Below are positions 51,281 through 60,215 of a DNA stretch of 64,000 nucleotides, piece after piece. Position 1 is the stretch's first letter. Each line of letters opens with the position of its first letter. The stretch is from an uncultured Subdoligranulum sp. (GTDB taxonomy: Bacteria; Bacillota; Clostridia; Oscillospirales; Ruminococcaceae). The DNA lies in the NCBI RefSeq assembly GCF_963931595.1, contig NZ_OZ007030.1, positions 2,224,481-2,288,480 of the forward strand, read 5' to 3'. A program made the position numbers and the translations under genes. The notes beneath the pieces were generated by a model. The model was not told the DNA's origin and made no database searches. It worked only from the letters and a program-made list of their open reading frames with translations.

Positions 51281-52579
51281 ATGGAAAGTATGAAGTACAG
51301 CGATACCGCTTTTCCGGTATCCCTGGACCCCGCCCAGGTGGTGGCGGAAGTCCATGCCAACACGGTGAACCTGCCCAAGCGCACCGTGCGGGAACACATC
51401 GAGTATGCCCTGGACCATCCCATCGGCGCGGGGCCCCTCTCGGAGGCGGTCCATCCCGGAGACAAGGTCTGCATCGTCATCTCGGACACCACCCGCCGCT
51501 GGCAGCAGCCCAGCACCTACCTGCCCATCCTGGTGGAGCGGCTCAACCAGGCCGGCATCCCCGACAAGGACATCCTCATCCTCTGCGCCACCGGCACCCA
51601 TCGCCAGCAGACCGAAGAGGAGCACATCTCCCTGGTGGGGGAGGACCTCTACCGCCGCATTCAGTTCCGCGACCACAACTGTGACGACAAGGAACACCTG
51701 ACCTACATGGGCACCACCAGCCGGGGCACCCCGGTGTGGCTGAACAGCTACGCCATGGCCTGCGACAAGATCATCCTCACGGGCGGCGTGGTCTACCATT
51801 TCCTGGCAGGCTTCGGCGGCGGACGCAAGTCCATCGTGCCGGGCATCGCCGGCCGGGAGACCATCAACACCAACCACAACAACGCCCTGAACAAGGGGCT
51901 GGGCAGCGGTTCCAACCCCAAGGCCTGCAACGGCAACATGACGGACAGCAACCCCTTCCACAGCGACCTGATGGAGTGCGCCGCCTTTGCCAAGCCGGCC
52001 TACCTGCTCAACGTCATCGTGGACGACAACTACCAGATCGTGGGCGCCTTCGCCGGTGACTGGCGGGAAGCCCACGCCGCGGCGGCCAAGGTGGTGGAGC
52101 AGCTGGACGGCGTGCCCATTCCCCGCCGCACCCCGCTGGTCATCGCCAGCGCCGGCGGCTACCCCAAGGATATCAACCTCTACCAGACCTCCAAGACCCT
52201 CTCCAACGCCCTGGCGGCGGTGGCCCCGGGCGGCACGATGATTTTGCTGTCCCAGTGCCGGGAGGGCTTCGGCGACCCCGACTGCGAGGCCCAGATCTGC
52301 GACTTCGACACCATGGAGGACCGGGAAAAATCCCTGCGCGCCCACTTCTCCATCGGCGGCTTCGTGGGATTCCTCTTTGCCGAGAGCTCCGAGACCTACC
52401 ACCTGATCGTGGTCACCGACCTGCCCAGGGAGCGGTTCGCCCGCACCAAAATCCAGGTGGCCAGGACGCTGGACGAAGCCCTGGCCCTGGCGGCGGCCTG
52501 CAACGGCGGCAGCCTGAAGGGCGTGGAGACCACCCTCATGCCCCACGGCGGCAGCACCTTCCCCCTGCCCCAGGCGTGA
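51281..52579 (+). CDS. LarA-like nickel-pincer racemase/epimerase (paralogue 1)
   Basis: A 432-residue LarA homologue. The residues that hold the nickel-pincer nucleotide and catalyse hydride transfer have clear counterparts: His107 in CATGTHR, His173 and Lys183 in VYHFLAGFGGGRKS, His199 in NTNHN, and Arg72 in SDTTRRW. It differs from canonical LarA in the loop after Arg72 and in spacing, so its 2-hydroxy acid substrate may not be lactate. It is upstream of, and convergent with, a Crp/Fnr regulator. LarB, LarC and LarE, needed to make the cofactor, are not in the window. Confidence 0.8.
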   Translation: MESMKYSDTAFPVSLDPAQVVAEVHANTVNLPKRTVREHIEYALDHPIGAGPLSEAVHPGDKVCIVISDTTRRWQQPSTYLPILVERLNQAGIPDKDILILCATGTHRQQTEEEHISLVGEDLYRRIQFRDHNCDDKEHLTYMGTTSRGTPVWLNSYAMACDKIILTGGVVYHFLAGFGGGRKSIVPGIAGRETINTNHNNALNKGLGSGSNPKACNGNMTDSNPFHSDLMECAAFAKPAYLLNVIVDDNYQIVGAFAGDWREAHAAAAKVVEQLDGVPIPRRTPLVIASAGGYPKDINLYQTSKTLSNALAAVAPGGTMILLSQCREGFGDPDCEAQICDFDTMEDREKSLRAHFSIGGFVGFLFAESSETYHLIVVTDLPRERFARTKIQVARTLDEALALAAACNGGSLKGVETTLMPHGGSTFPLPQA

Positions 52580-52603
52580 TCCTTTCCTTATATAGAATAT
52601 AAA

Positions 52604-52637
52604 AGACAGACGGTCCCCCGCGGGGCCGTCTGTTTTT
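52604..52637. terminator. Terminator between larA-like gene 1 and the Crp/Fnr gene
   Basis: ACAGACGGTCCCC/GGGGCCGTCTGT hairpin (one mismatch), TTTTT to the right and AAAA to the left. Confidence 0.85.
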
Positions 52638-52641
52638 GCGT

Positions 52642-53301
52642 TTACTGGGCGATTTCCTCCCGCAGCCGGTCCAGGGAAGGGATGAGCAGATGGTGGTTGC
52701 GCAGTTCCAGCAGGCCGTCCGCCCGCAGCTGGGTGATGAGCCGGTTGACACTGTTGCGGGTGGAGATGCCGCAGAATCCGGCGATGTCCTCATAGGGCAC
52801 GGCGAAGTCGATGAGGATGCCCTCCGGCACCTGCCGCCCGAACTGCTGGGCCAGGTTGAGCAGGAACCCGCAGATGACCCCCCGCTTGCTGTTCATGGCC
52901 ATGAGCTGCTGGTTGCGGATGCTCTCGTTCCAGCGCTGGCGGTAGTACTCCTTCACGTACTGCTGCAGCGCCGGGTCCCGGTTGAGGTTCTTCCACAGCG
53001 CCACCCGGGGCACCTTGTAAAAGGTGGCGGTGTCGCTCTCCACCCGGATGTTGAAGGGCGCGCTGGTGAAGGTGGACACCTCGTCCCGCAAAAGGGAGAT
53101 CAGCGACGGGCCTTTCAGGTAGGCGATGTTGAACTCCCTGCCGTTTTTCAGCACGATGCTGGTCTTCACCACCCCGTGGGCCAGCACGTAGGTGAAGGGC
53201 TGCTCCAGCCCGCAGTAGGCCAGGTAGGTGTGCCGGGGACGCTCCTCCGGCGTGTAGCCCCACTGTTCCAGCTGCTTCAACAGGTAGGCGTCGCTGTCCA
53301 T
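52642..53301 (-). CDS. Crp/Fnr family regulator, LarR-like
   Basis: A 219-residue regulator with a cyclic-nucleotide-binding-type beta barrel (about 20-120) and a C-terminal winged helix (VPYEDIAGFCGISTRNSVNR with the recognition helix). It lacks the N-terminal cysteine cluster of oxygen-sensing Fnr. Its position between two LarA-type genes matches LarR, the Crp/Fnr activator of the lactate racemase operon in Lactiplantibacillus plantarum, so control by lactate is likely (inference). A GAAAGGAG site precedes ATG 53301. Confidence 0.8.
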   Translation of the reverse strand: MDSDAYLLKQLEQWGYTPEERPRHTYLAYCGLEQPFTYVLAHGVVKTSIVLKNGREFNIAYLKGPSLISLLRDEVSTFTSAPFNIRVESDTATFYKVPRVALWKNLNRDPALQQYVKEYYRQRWNESIRNQQLMAMNSKRGVICGFLLNLAQQFGRQVPEGILIDFAVPYEDIAGFCGISTRNSVNRLITQLRADGLLELRNHHLLIPSLDRLREEIAQ

Positions 53302-53329
53302 CGTATGATCGCTCCTTTCTCTGTAACAA

Positions 53330-53358
53330 ATGATACCATCTTTTGGGGTAGCTGTCCA
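53330..53358 (-). promoter_or_regulatory. Promoter of the Crp/Fnr gene
   Basis: Minus strand TGGACA (53358-53353), 17-nt spacer, TATCAT (53335-53330). The region also carries TATACT (about 53371-53376) toward larA on the plus strand, with a poor -35, as expected for an activated promoter. Confidence 0.65.
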
Positions 53359-53427
53359 GTATTCCCTGTGCTATACTGCACAACGCTTTTGGAAAGCAGC
53401 GATAAAAACAAAAGGAAGTGCCCCATC

Positions 53428-54702
53428 ATGAAAGAGATTCGCTTGCCTTATGATACCGGAACGCAGACTCTGCATATTCCGGAGAAGAATCTGGCCGGTG
53501 TGCTGGTGTCCCACCAGGCATCCTACCAGGCCAGGAAGACCGGTGCCGAGCTGGTGGAAGATTCCCTCGACCATCCCATCGGCAGCCCCCGTCTGGAGGA
53601 ACTGGCCAAGGGCAAGAAAAACATCGTCATCATCAGCTCTGACCACACCCGCCCGGTGCCGTCGGCCATCATCATGCCCATCCTGCTGCGCCGCATCCGC
53701 AGCGTAGCCCCCGATGCCCGCATCCGCATCCTGGTGGCCACCGGCTTCCACCGCGCTTCCACCCGGGAAGAGCTGGTGGCCAAGTACGGCGAGGAGATCT
53801 TGGACCACGAGGAGATCGTCATGCATGACGCCCGGGACGACGCCGCCATGGTGGACGTGGGCGTGCTGCCCAGCGGCGGCCACTGCCTGATCAACCGGGT
53901 GGCCACCGAGGCCGACTTGCTGCTGGCCGAGGGCTTCATCGAGGCCCACTTCTTCGCCGGTTTTTCGGGCGGACGCAAGTCGGTGCTGCCCGGCATCGCC
54001 AGCTACAAGACCATACAGGCCAACCACTGCGGCGAGTTCATCGCCTCCCCCCAGTGCCGTACCGGCAACCTGCAGGGCAACCGCATCCATGCCGACATGG
54101 TCTTTGCCGCCCATGCCGCCAAGCTGGCCTTCATCGTCAACGTGGTGCTCAACGAGGAAAAGCAGATCATCGGCTCCTTTGCCGGTGACGTGGAGGAAGC
54201 CCACCTGACGGGCTGCCGCTTCGTCAACGACCTGGCCCGTGTGGACAAGGTCCCCTGCGACATCGCCATCTCCACCAACGGCGGCTACCCGCTGGACCAG
54301 AACGTCTACCAGGCCGTCAAGGGCATGACCGCCGCCGAGGCCACCGTCCGGGAGGGCGGCGTCATCATCATGGTGGCGGGCTGCCGTGACGGTCACGGCG
54401 GACAGGCCTTCTTCGACAACATCGCCAAGGCGGAATCCCCCAAGGCATTCCTGGAGCATGCGGCCGCCACGCCCCGTCTGGAGACGGTGCCCGAGCAGTG
54501 GACCAGCCAGATCCTGGCCCGCATCCTGGTGAAGTACCATGTGATCCTGGTGTCCGATCTGCTGGATCCCGCCATCGCCGCCGCCCTGCACATGGACCTG
54601 GTGCCCACCGTGGACGAGGCCCTGGCCCGCGCCTTCCGGCAGATGGGCGAGGATGCCCGTGTGGCCGTCATTCCCGATGGCCTGTCTGTCGTAGTTCAGT
54701 AA
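53428..54702 (+). CDS. larA: Lactate racemase LarA (paralogue 2, canonical)
   Basis: A 424-residue protein, the same length as L. plantarum LarA, with every key residue at the canonical number: Arg75 (SDHTRP), His108 (ATGFHR), His174 and Lys184 (EAHFFAGFSGGRKS), His200 (QANH), Gln295 and Lys298. Lys184 links the nickel-pincer cofactor and the two histidines shuttle protons during D/L-lactate interconversion. An AAAGGAAG site precedes ATG 53428. It is 19 bases upstream of an aquaglyceroporin gene, as larA is associated with larD. Confidence 0.9.
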   Translation: MKEIRLPYDTGTQTLHIPEKNLAGVLVSHQASYQARKTGAELVEDSLDHPIGSPRLEELAKGKKNIVIISSDHTRPVPSAIIMPILLRRIRSVAPDARIRILVATGFHRASTREELVAKYGEEILDHEEIVMHDARDDAAMVDVGVLPSGGHCLINRVATEADLLLAEGFIEAHFFAGFSGGRKSVLPGIASYKTIQANHCGEFIASPQCRTGNLQGNRIHADMVFAAHAAKLAFIVNVVLNEEKQIIGSFAGDVEEAHLTGCRFVNDLARVDKVPCDIAISTNGGYPLDQNVYQAVKGMTAAEATVREGGVIIMVAGCRDGHGGQAFFDNIAKAESPKAFLEHAAATPRLETVPEQWTSQILARILVKYHVILVSDLLDPAIAAALHMDLVPTVDEALARAFRQMGEDARVAVIPDGLSVVVQ

Positions 54703-54721
54703 CAGTGGGGAGAGTAGAATC

Positions 54722-55432
54722 ATGTTGCACAATGTTCTCGCCGAGTTCCTGGGAACCGGCCTGATGATCGTTTTCGGTGTGGGCGTGCACTGCGATGAGG
54801 TGCTGAAAAACAGCAAGTACCGCGGTTCCGGCCACCTGTTCGCCATCACCACCTGGGGCTTCGGCATCTCGGTGGTGCTGATAATCTTCGGCGGCGTCTG
54901 CCTGAATCCCGCCATGGCGCTGGCCCAGGCCATCCTGGGCATGATCCCCTGGACCGCCTTCATCCCCTACGCCATCGCCGAGATGGCCGGTGCCTTTGTG
55001 GGTGCCCTGATCTGCTACGTCATGTACGCCGACCAGTTCCGCGCCAGCGAGAAGGAAGTGGACCCCATCGCGGTGCGCAATATCTTCTCCACCAACCCGC
55101 CCATGCGGGACCTGCCCCGCAACTACTTTGTGGAAGCCTTCGCCACCACGGTGTTCCTGACCGCCATCCTGGCCATCGCCAAGAACTATGAAACCTGGCT
55201 GCCCCTGGGTGTGGGCATCCTGGTGTGGGCCGTGGGCATGGGCTTCGGCGGCACCACCGGATTCGCCATGAACCAGGCCCGTGACTTGGGACCGCGGCTG
55301 GCCTATCAGGTGCTGCCCATCCGCAACAAGGCCGACAACGACTGGCAGTACGGCCTGCTGGTCCCCGGCACCGCCCCCTTTGTGGGCGCCGTGCTGGCCG
55401 CGTTGTTCTGCAAGTTCTTCCTGGGCATGTAA
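54722..55432 (+). CDS. MIP family channel, aquaglyceroporin (LarD-like)
   Basis: A 236-residue channel with six membrane helices. It shows two pore half-helices: LNPAMALAQ carries the first NPA, and AMNQARDLGPR replaces the second NPA by NQA while keeping the Arg of the selectivity filter. The changed second motif suggests a permeant other than water or glycerol. Position after larA matches LarD, the lactic acid channel. It is the last gene before a terminator. Confidence 0.85.
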   Translation: MLHNVLAEFLGTGLMIVFGVGVHCDEVLKNSKYRGSGHLFAITTWGFGISVVLIIFGGVCLNPAMALAQAILGMIPWTAFIPYAIAEMAGAFVGALICYVMYADQFRASEKEVDPIAVRNIFSTNPPMRDLPRNYFVEAFATTVFLTAILAIAKNYETWLPLGVGILVWAVGMGFGGTTGFAMNQARDLGPRLAYQVLPIRNKADNDWQYGLLVPGTAPFVGAVLAALFCKFFLGM

Positions 55433-55448
55433 GTTTACATAACCTCCA

Positions 55449-55486
55449 AACTCCGGACCCCTTTGCGGGGCCCGGAGTTTTTTGTA
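55449..55486 (+). terminator. Terminator after the channel gene
   Basis: ACTCCGGACCCC / GGGGCCCGGAGT hairpin (one mismatch) followed by TTTTTTG. Confidence 0.9.
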
Positions 55487-55529
55487 TTAATAGATAAACC
55501 ACAAGCTAAGCTTGTGGTTTATCTATTAA
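55487..55529. repeat. Perfect 43-bp AT-rich palindrome
   Basis: Two exact 21-base arms (left arm begins TTAATAGATAAACC, right arm ends GGTTTATCTATTAA) separated by a single A. It lies between two GC-rich terminators in convergent intergenic space and stands out as AT-rich. It is too long and perfect to be chance. Confidence 0.9.
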
Positions 55530-55567
55530 AAAAAGCGTGCCGGCTCCGAAGAGTCGGCACGTTTTTG
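55530..55567. terminator. Terminator of the araA-rpe operon
   Basis: CGTGCCGGCTC/GAGTCGGCACG hairpin around CGAA with A7 on the left and T5 on the right, so it works on either strand. Confidence 0.85.
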
Positions 55568-55588
55568 AATAGGGAGCGATACGCAAGT

Positions 55589-56236
55589 TTAAATGGCGTA
55601 CCGCAATGCTCTTACATTGAAGGCAATGGGTCCGGCAAAGACCGCGCTGCCCGATACCACGCTGCCCGCTCCTGCCTGGTAAGCGCCGGGCAGGGTTCTG
55701 GCCGTGATGCCGCCGTCCACCTGGATGGTCACCGGGTGGGGCGCGGTTTGCAGCAGGGTTTTGGCCGCTGCAATGCGGGCGTTGCTGCCCGGCAGGTAGG
55801 GCTGCCCGCCCCGCCCAGGCTGCACCGTCATGAGCAGCAGCTGGCCGATCTGTGGCAGATAGGGCGTTGCGGTCTCCAGCGGTGTTTCGGGGTTGAGCAC
55901 CAGGCCCGCCTGCATGCCCGCGGCCCGGATGGCCGCCAGGGCCTCGCCGGGGCCGCCCGGCACTTCGGCGTGCACCGATACCCGTTCTGCACCCAGCGCT
56001 GCCAGTTCCGCCACAAACTCCTGTGGGCGGTCCACCATCAGGTGAACGTCCAGCGGCTTATGGGTCAGGCTGCGCATGGTGCGCACCATGCCGGTGCCGA
56101 AGGAGATGGCCGGCACAAAGTGGCCGTCCATGATGTCGATGTGGAAGGCATCCACACCGGCCACCTCCGCCGTCTGCACGTCCCGGGACAGATGGGCGAA
56201 ATCCGCCGCCAGGATGGAAGCACACAGTTCAAACAT
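55589..56236 (-). CDS. rpe: Ribulose-phosphate 3-epimerase
   Basis: A 215-residue TIM-barrel enzyme. CASILAADFAHL, AFHIDIMDGHFVPAISFG (metal His and Asp), DVHLMV, MTVQPGRGGQ and VDGGI are the standard Rpe motifs, with the catalytic Asp residues in DIMDGHF and VDGGI. It interconverts ribulose 5-phosphate and xylulose 5-phosphate. It is the last gene of the araA operon, 16 bases after the transketolase C-subunit. Confidence 0.95.
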   Translation of the reverse strand: MFELCASILAADFAHLSRDVQTAEVAGVDAFHIDIMDGHFVPAISFGTGMVRTMRSLTHKPLDVHLMVDRPQEFVAELAALGAERVSVHAEVPGGPGEALAAIRAAGMQAGLVLNPETPLETATPYLPQIGQLLLMTVQPGRGGQPYLPGSNARIAAAKTLLQTAPHPVTIQVDGGITARTLPGAYQAGAGSVVSGSAVFAGPIAFNVRALRYAI

Positions 56237-56252
56237 GGCTTCCCCGGTCCTC

Positions 56253-57191
56253 TCAGACCAGCTCCTTCACGGCCGCCACAATGGCGTCCGAACGCAGGCC
56301 GAACTGTTCCAGCAGGTCCCAGGCCGGGCCGGAATGGCCGAAGGTATCCTTCACGCCCACACGGCGCATCTTCGTCGGGCACTGTTCGCCCAGCACCGCG
56401 GCCACCGCTTCGCCCAGGCCGCCCAGGATGCTGTGCTCCTCGCAGGTGACAACGGCACCACATTCCTTGGCCGCCTTGATGACGATTTCCTCGTCCAGCG
56501 GCTTGATGGTGCAGAGGTTGATGACCCGGGCCTGGATGCCCTCGTTTTTCAGCTGTTCGGCGGCAGTGAGGGCTTCGCCCACCTCCAGGCCGGTGGCCAG
56601 GATCGCCACGTCGTTGCCCTCGGTGAGCTGCTCGCCCTTGCCGATTTCAAATTTAAAGTTGGCTTCGTCGTGGATCACGGGCACCGCCAGACGGCCGAAC
56701 CGCAGGTAAACGGGGCCCTGGTGCTCGTAGGCTGCCTTGACGGCGGCGCGGGCTTCCACGTCGTCCGACGGGCAGAGCACCGTCATGCCGGGGATGGAGC
56801 GCATGAGCGCGAAATCCTCGCAGCACTGGTGGGAGGCACCGTCCTCGCCCACCGAGATGCCGCCGTGGGTGGCACCGATCTTCACGTTCAGGTGGGGGTA
56901 ACCGATGGAGTTGCGCACCTGTTCGAAGGCGCGGCCCGCCGCGAACATGGCAAAGCTGGAGGCGAAAGGCACAAGCCCCATGGCCGCCATGCCGGCGGCG
57001 GTGGCCATCATGTTGCTCTCGGCAATGCCGCAGTCAAAATGACGGTCGGGGTAGGCTTTCTTGAACACGCCGGTCTTTGTGGCGGCGGCCAGGTCGGCAT
57101 CCAGCACCACCACGTCGGGATGGTCCTGCGCCAGTTCCACCAGCGCCGCACCGTAGCTGTCCCGGGTGGCTATCTTTTTGACCTCACTCAT
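56253..57191 (-). CDS. Transketolase, C-terminal subunit
   Basis: A 312-residue protein holding the pyrimidine-binding and C-terminal domains of a split transketolase. DCGIAESNMMATAAGMAAMG contains the conserved Glu that activates thiamine diphosphate. GATHGGISVGEDGASHQ is the second core motif. It works with the N-terminal subunit encoded immediately upstream (4-base overlap) to move two-carbon units between sugar phosphates. Confidence 0.95.
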   Translation of the reverse strand: MSEVKKIATRDSYGAALVELAQDHPDVVVLDADLAAATKTGVFKKAYPDRHFDCGIAESNMMATAAGMAAMGLVPFASSFAMFAAGRAFEQVRNSIGYPHLNVKIGATHGGISVGEDGASHQCCEDFALMRSIPGMTVLCPSDDVEARAAVKAAYEHQGPVYLRFGRLAVPVIHDEANFKFEIGKGEQLTEGNDVAILATGLEVGEALTAAEQLKNEGIQARVINLCTIKPLDEEIVIKAAKECGAVVTCEEHSILGGLGEAVAAVLGEQCPTKMRRVGVKDTFGHSGPAWDLLEQFGLRSDAIVAAVKELV

Positions 57192-58039
57192 AGCTGTGCC
57201 TCCAGTCCCGCCAGCTGGGCCTTGAGCTCCTCCATGGCGATCTTGTATTCCTCATCGTTGGGGGCCTTGCCGTGCCAGCCCACCTGGTTTTCCATATAGC
57301 TGACGCCCTTGCCCTTGGTGGTATGCATCAGGATGGCGGTGGGCGCGCCGGTCTGCCAGTGGAAGTACTGGAAGGCATCATCCATCTGGACAAAGTCATG
57401 GCCGTTGATGGACACCGTGCGGAACCCGAAGTCCCGCAGCTTGGCGTCCACCGGGTCGGTGGGCATGACTTCGCTGGTGGGGCCGTCGATCTGCAGGCCG
57501 TTCAGGTCGATGATGACGCAGAAATTGTCCAGCTTGTACTTGGCGGCGAAGAGGAAGGATTCCCACACTTCGCCCTCCTCGATCTCGCCGTCACCCAGCA
57601 GGGTGTAGACGCGAACATCGTCCTTGTGCAGGTACTTGGCGGCTTTGGCCATGCCTGCGGCGCAGGAAACGCCCTGGCCCAGGCTGCCGGTGGACATATC
57701 CACGCCGGGCACCGTGTTCATGTTGGGGTGACCCTGGAGGTAGCTGTCGATGTGACGCAGGGTGGGCAGGTCGGCCACCGGGAAGAATCCCCGGTAGGCC
57801 AGCGCGCTGTAGAGCCCCGGCGCCGTGTGACCCTTGGAAAGCACGAACCGGTCCCGGTCCTCCCACTTGGGGTTGGCGGGGTCGATGCGCATCTCCTGGT
57901 TGTACAGGTAGGCAAACAGGTCCGCCGCAGACAGGCTGCCGCCCGGATGCCCGGACTTCGCCCCGTGGGTGGCCTCGATGATGCCCATCCGCACCTTGCA
58001 GGCTGCAATCTGCAGCCCCAAACGCTCTTCTTTCGTCAT
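57188..58039 (-). CDS. Transketolase, N-terminal subunit
   Basis: A 283-residue protein forming the diphosphate-binding half: GAKSGHPGGSLSAADL at the N-terminus, the ThDP motif LGDGEIEEGEVWE with NFCVIIDLNGLQIDG, and KGKGVSYMENQVGWHG. I place the start at ATG 58039 rather than the upstream TTG at 58051. It starts one base after the transaldolase stop codon, so the genes are coupled. Confidence 0.95.
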   Translation of the reverse strand: MTKEERLGLQIAACKVRMGIIEATHGAKSGHPGGSLSAADLFAYLYNQEMRIDPANPKWEDRDRFVLSKGHTAPGLYSALAYRGFFPVADLPTLRHIDSYLQGHPNMNTVPGVDMSTGSLGQGVSCAAGMAKAAKYLHKDDVRVYTLLGDGEIEEGEVWESFLFAAKYKLDNFCVIIDLNGLQIDGPTSEVMPTDPVDAKLRDFGFRTVSINGHDFVQMDDAFQYFHWQTGAPTAILMHTTKGKGVSYMENQVGWHGKAPNDEEYKIAMEELKAQLAGLEAQL

Positions 58040-58040
58040 A

Positions 58041-58700
58041 TCACTCACCAAAGACCTTGCAGTAGTCTTCCTTGAACTTCTCGATGCCCGAATCGGTCAA
58101 CGGATGATGGAGCATCTGCTCGATGACCTTGTAGGGCACGGTAGCGATATCCGCACCGGCCAGGGCGCAGTCCGTCACATGGATGGGGTTGCGCACGCTG
58201 GCGGCGATGATCTGGGTCTGGATATCGGGATAGTTCAGGAACATATCGTGGATGGTCTCGATGAGTTCGATGCCCCGCTGGGAAATGTCATCCAGACGGC
58301 CCAGGAAGGGGCTGACATAGGTGGCGCCGGCCCGGGCGGCCAGCAGCGCCTGGTTGGCCGAGAAGATCAGCGTGCAGTTGGTGGGGATGCCCTTGGCGGA
58401 GAGTGCTTTGATGGCCTTGAGGCCCTCGGCGGTCATGGGGATCTTGACCACCATGTGCTTGGGATCCAGGGCGTAGATGGCCTCGCCTTCTTTTACCATG
58501 GTCTCGGCGTCGGTGGTGGTGGCTTTCACCTCACCGCTGATGGGACCGTCCACGATGGTGGCGATCTCGGCCAGGGTCTCGGCGTAGTCGCGGCCTTCCT
58601 TGGCGATGAGGCTGGGGTTGGTGGTGACGCCCGCGATGACGCCCATATCGTTGGCCTTGCGGATTTCCTCCACGTTGGCGGTATCAATGAAGAATTTCAT
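58041..58700 (-). CDS. tal: Transaldolase (small, fructose-6-phosphate aldolase-like type)
   Basis: A 219-residue class I aldolase. [13 protein letters not shown] and [13 protein letters not shown] are at the N-terminus; VKIPMT carries the Schiff-base Lys, and [25 protein letters not shown] (split here around the central Asn) the active-site loop. The short form is typical of Firmicutes TalC. It moves dihydroxyacetone units between sugar phosphates, next to transketolase genes. Confidence 0.9.
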   Translation of the reverse strand: MKFFIDTANVEEIRKANDMGVIAGVTTNPSLIAKEGRDYAETLAEIATIVDGPISGEVKATTTDAETMVKEGEAIYALDPKHMVVKIPMTAEGLKAIKALSAKGIPTNCTLIFSANQALLAARAGATYVSPFLGRLDDISQRGIELIETIHDMFLNYPDIQTQIIAASVRNPIHVTDCALAGADIATVPYKVIEQMLHHPLTDSGIEKFKEDYCKVFGE

Positions 58701-58736
58701 AAAAACAGACTTCCTTTCTGTTCGCGAGGGTGGGGC

Positions 58737-60215
58737 TTACTTCAGTTTCCAGGCCAGGTCCGCCAGGAACAGGTCATGCTCCAGCTTCTCGGGGGTGGTG
58801 TCCTTGCCGATGTGGACAAACTCGATGCCCATCATGTTGGCCCAGTCGTGCATCTGCTCGGCGGTGACATCGTAGCTCAGCACGGTGTGATGGGCACCGC
58901 CCGCCGTGATCCAGCACTCCACACCGGTGGTCAGGCTGGGCAGGGCTTTCCACATGACGCGGGCCACCGGCAGGTTGGGCATGGGCAGAATGGGCTTGAC
59001 GCACTCGATATCCTGGCAGATCAGCCGCAGACGGCCGCCCATGTCGATGAGGCTCACCACGATGGCCTTGCCGGGCTTGCCCTCAAAGACCAGACGTGCG
59101 GGATCTTTCTCGTTCATGCCGATGCCCAGAGGATGGGTCTCGATGCGGGGCTTCTGGGCCGCGCAGCAGGGGCAGACCTCCAGCATGTGGGCGCCCAGGC
59201 TGTACTCGGCACCGGGCACCAGGTTGTAGGTATAGTCCTCCATGAACAGGGAGCAGCCGTTGCCGCCCTCGCCCATGGCTTTCAGGATGGCGGTCATGGC
59301 GGCCACCTTCCAGTCACCCTCGCCGCCGTAGCCGTAGCCCTGGGCCATCAGGTGCTGGCTGGCAAGACCGGGCAGCTGCTCCATGCCGTAGAGGTCCTGG
59401 AAGGTGTTGGAGAAGGCCTTGCACCCTTCCGCATCCAGCATCTTCTTGATGGCGATCTCCTCGCGGGCCTGGTAGCGGATGGCGTCGATATCGTCGGTGG
59501 CGACTTCGTAATTGGCGCGGTAAACTTCCATCAGAGCGTCGATTTCGGCGTCGGTGACCTCGTTCATCACCTTGACCAGGTCGCCCACGGCCCAGGTGTT
59601 CACCTGCCAGCCCAGCTTGGCCTGGACTTCCACCTTGTCGCCCTCGGTGACGGCCACTTCGCGCATGTTGTCGCCGAAGCGCATGACCTTCAGCTCGCGG
59701 GAAACCGCCACGCCCACCGCGGTGCGCATCCAGCGGCCCAGGCGCTTCTGGATCTCCTCATCCTGCCAGTAGCCGGCAATGATCTTGCGGGGCATGCGCA
59801 GCCGGGCGGCGATGAACCCGTGCTCACGGTCGCCGTGGGCGGCCTGGTTCAGGTTCATGAAGTCCATGTCGATCTCCTCGTTGGGGATCTCCCGGTTGTA
59901 CTGGGTGGCGAAGTGGCAATAGGGCTTCTGCAGGTTCACAAAGCCGTTGATCCACATTTTGCTGGGGCTGAAGGTGTGGCACCAGGTCACGATGCCTGCG
60001 CAGTGGGGGTCGTAGTTGGCCTCCCGCACCACGTCGGCGATCTCCTTGTTGGTCTTGGCGGTGACCTTGTACACCAGCTTGCAGGGCAGGTTGCCCGAGG
60101 CGTTGAGCACATCGGTCATCTCGGCGGCGCGCTTGGCCACCGTCTCCAGCACTTCGGGGCCGTACAGGAACTGACTGCCCACCACAAACCAGAATTCATA
60201 GTCTTGCATCTGCAT
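58737..60215 (-). CDS. araA: L-arabinose isomerase
   Basis: A 492-residue enzyme converting L-arabinose to L-ribulose. EFWFVVGSQFLYGPEVL is the N-terminal signature; Glu residues in YGYGGEGDWK and LFMEDYTYNL with His residues in LGAHMLEVCP and TAGGAHHTVLS bind Mn2+. ATG 60215 has AGGAGGT eight bases upstream; ATG 60209 is the alternative. It is the first gene of araA-tal-tktN-tktC-rpe. The kinase and araD are at 38.6-41.0 kb. Confidence 0.95.
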   Translation of the reverse strand: MQMQDYEFWFVVGSQFLYGPEVLETVAKRAAEMTDVLNASGNLPCKLVYKVTAKTNKEIADVVREANYDPHCAGIVTWCHTFSPSKMWINGFVNLQKPYCHFATQYNREIPNEEIDMDFMNLNQAAHGDREHGFIAARLRMPRKIIAGYWQDEEIQKRLGRWMRTAVGVAVSRELKVMRFGDNMREVAVTEGDKVEVQAKLGWQVNTWAVGDLVKVMNEVTDAEIDALMEVYRANYEVATDDIDAIRYQAREEIAIKKMLDAEGCKAFSNTFQDLYGMEQLPGLASQHLMAQGYGYGGEGDWKVAAMTAILKAMGEGGNGCSLFMEDYTYNLVPGAEYSLGAHMLEVCPCCAAQKPRIETHPLGIGMNEKDPARLVFEGKPGKAIVVSLIDMGGRLRLICQDIECVKPILPMPNLPVARVMWKALPSLTTGVECWITAGGAHHTVLSYDVTAEQMHDWANMMGIEFVHIGKDTTPEKLEHDLFLADLAWKLK

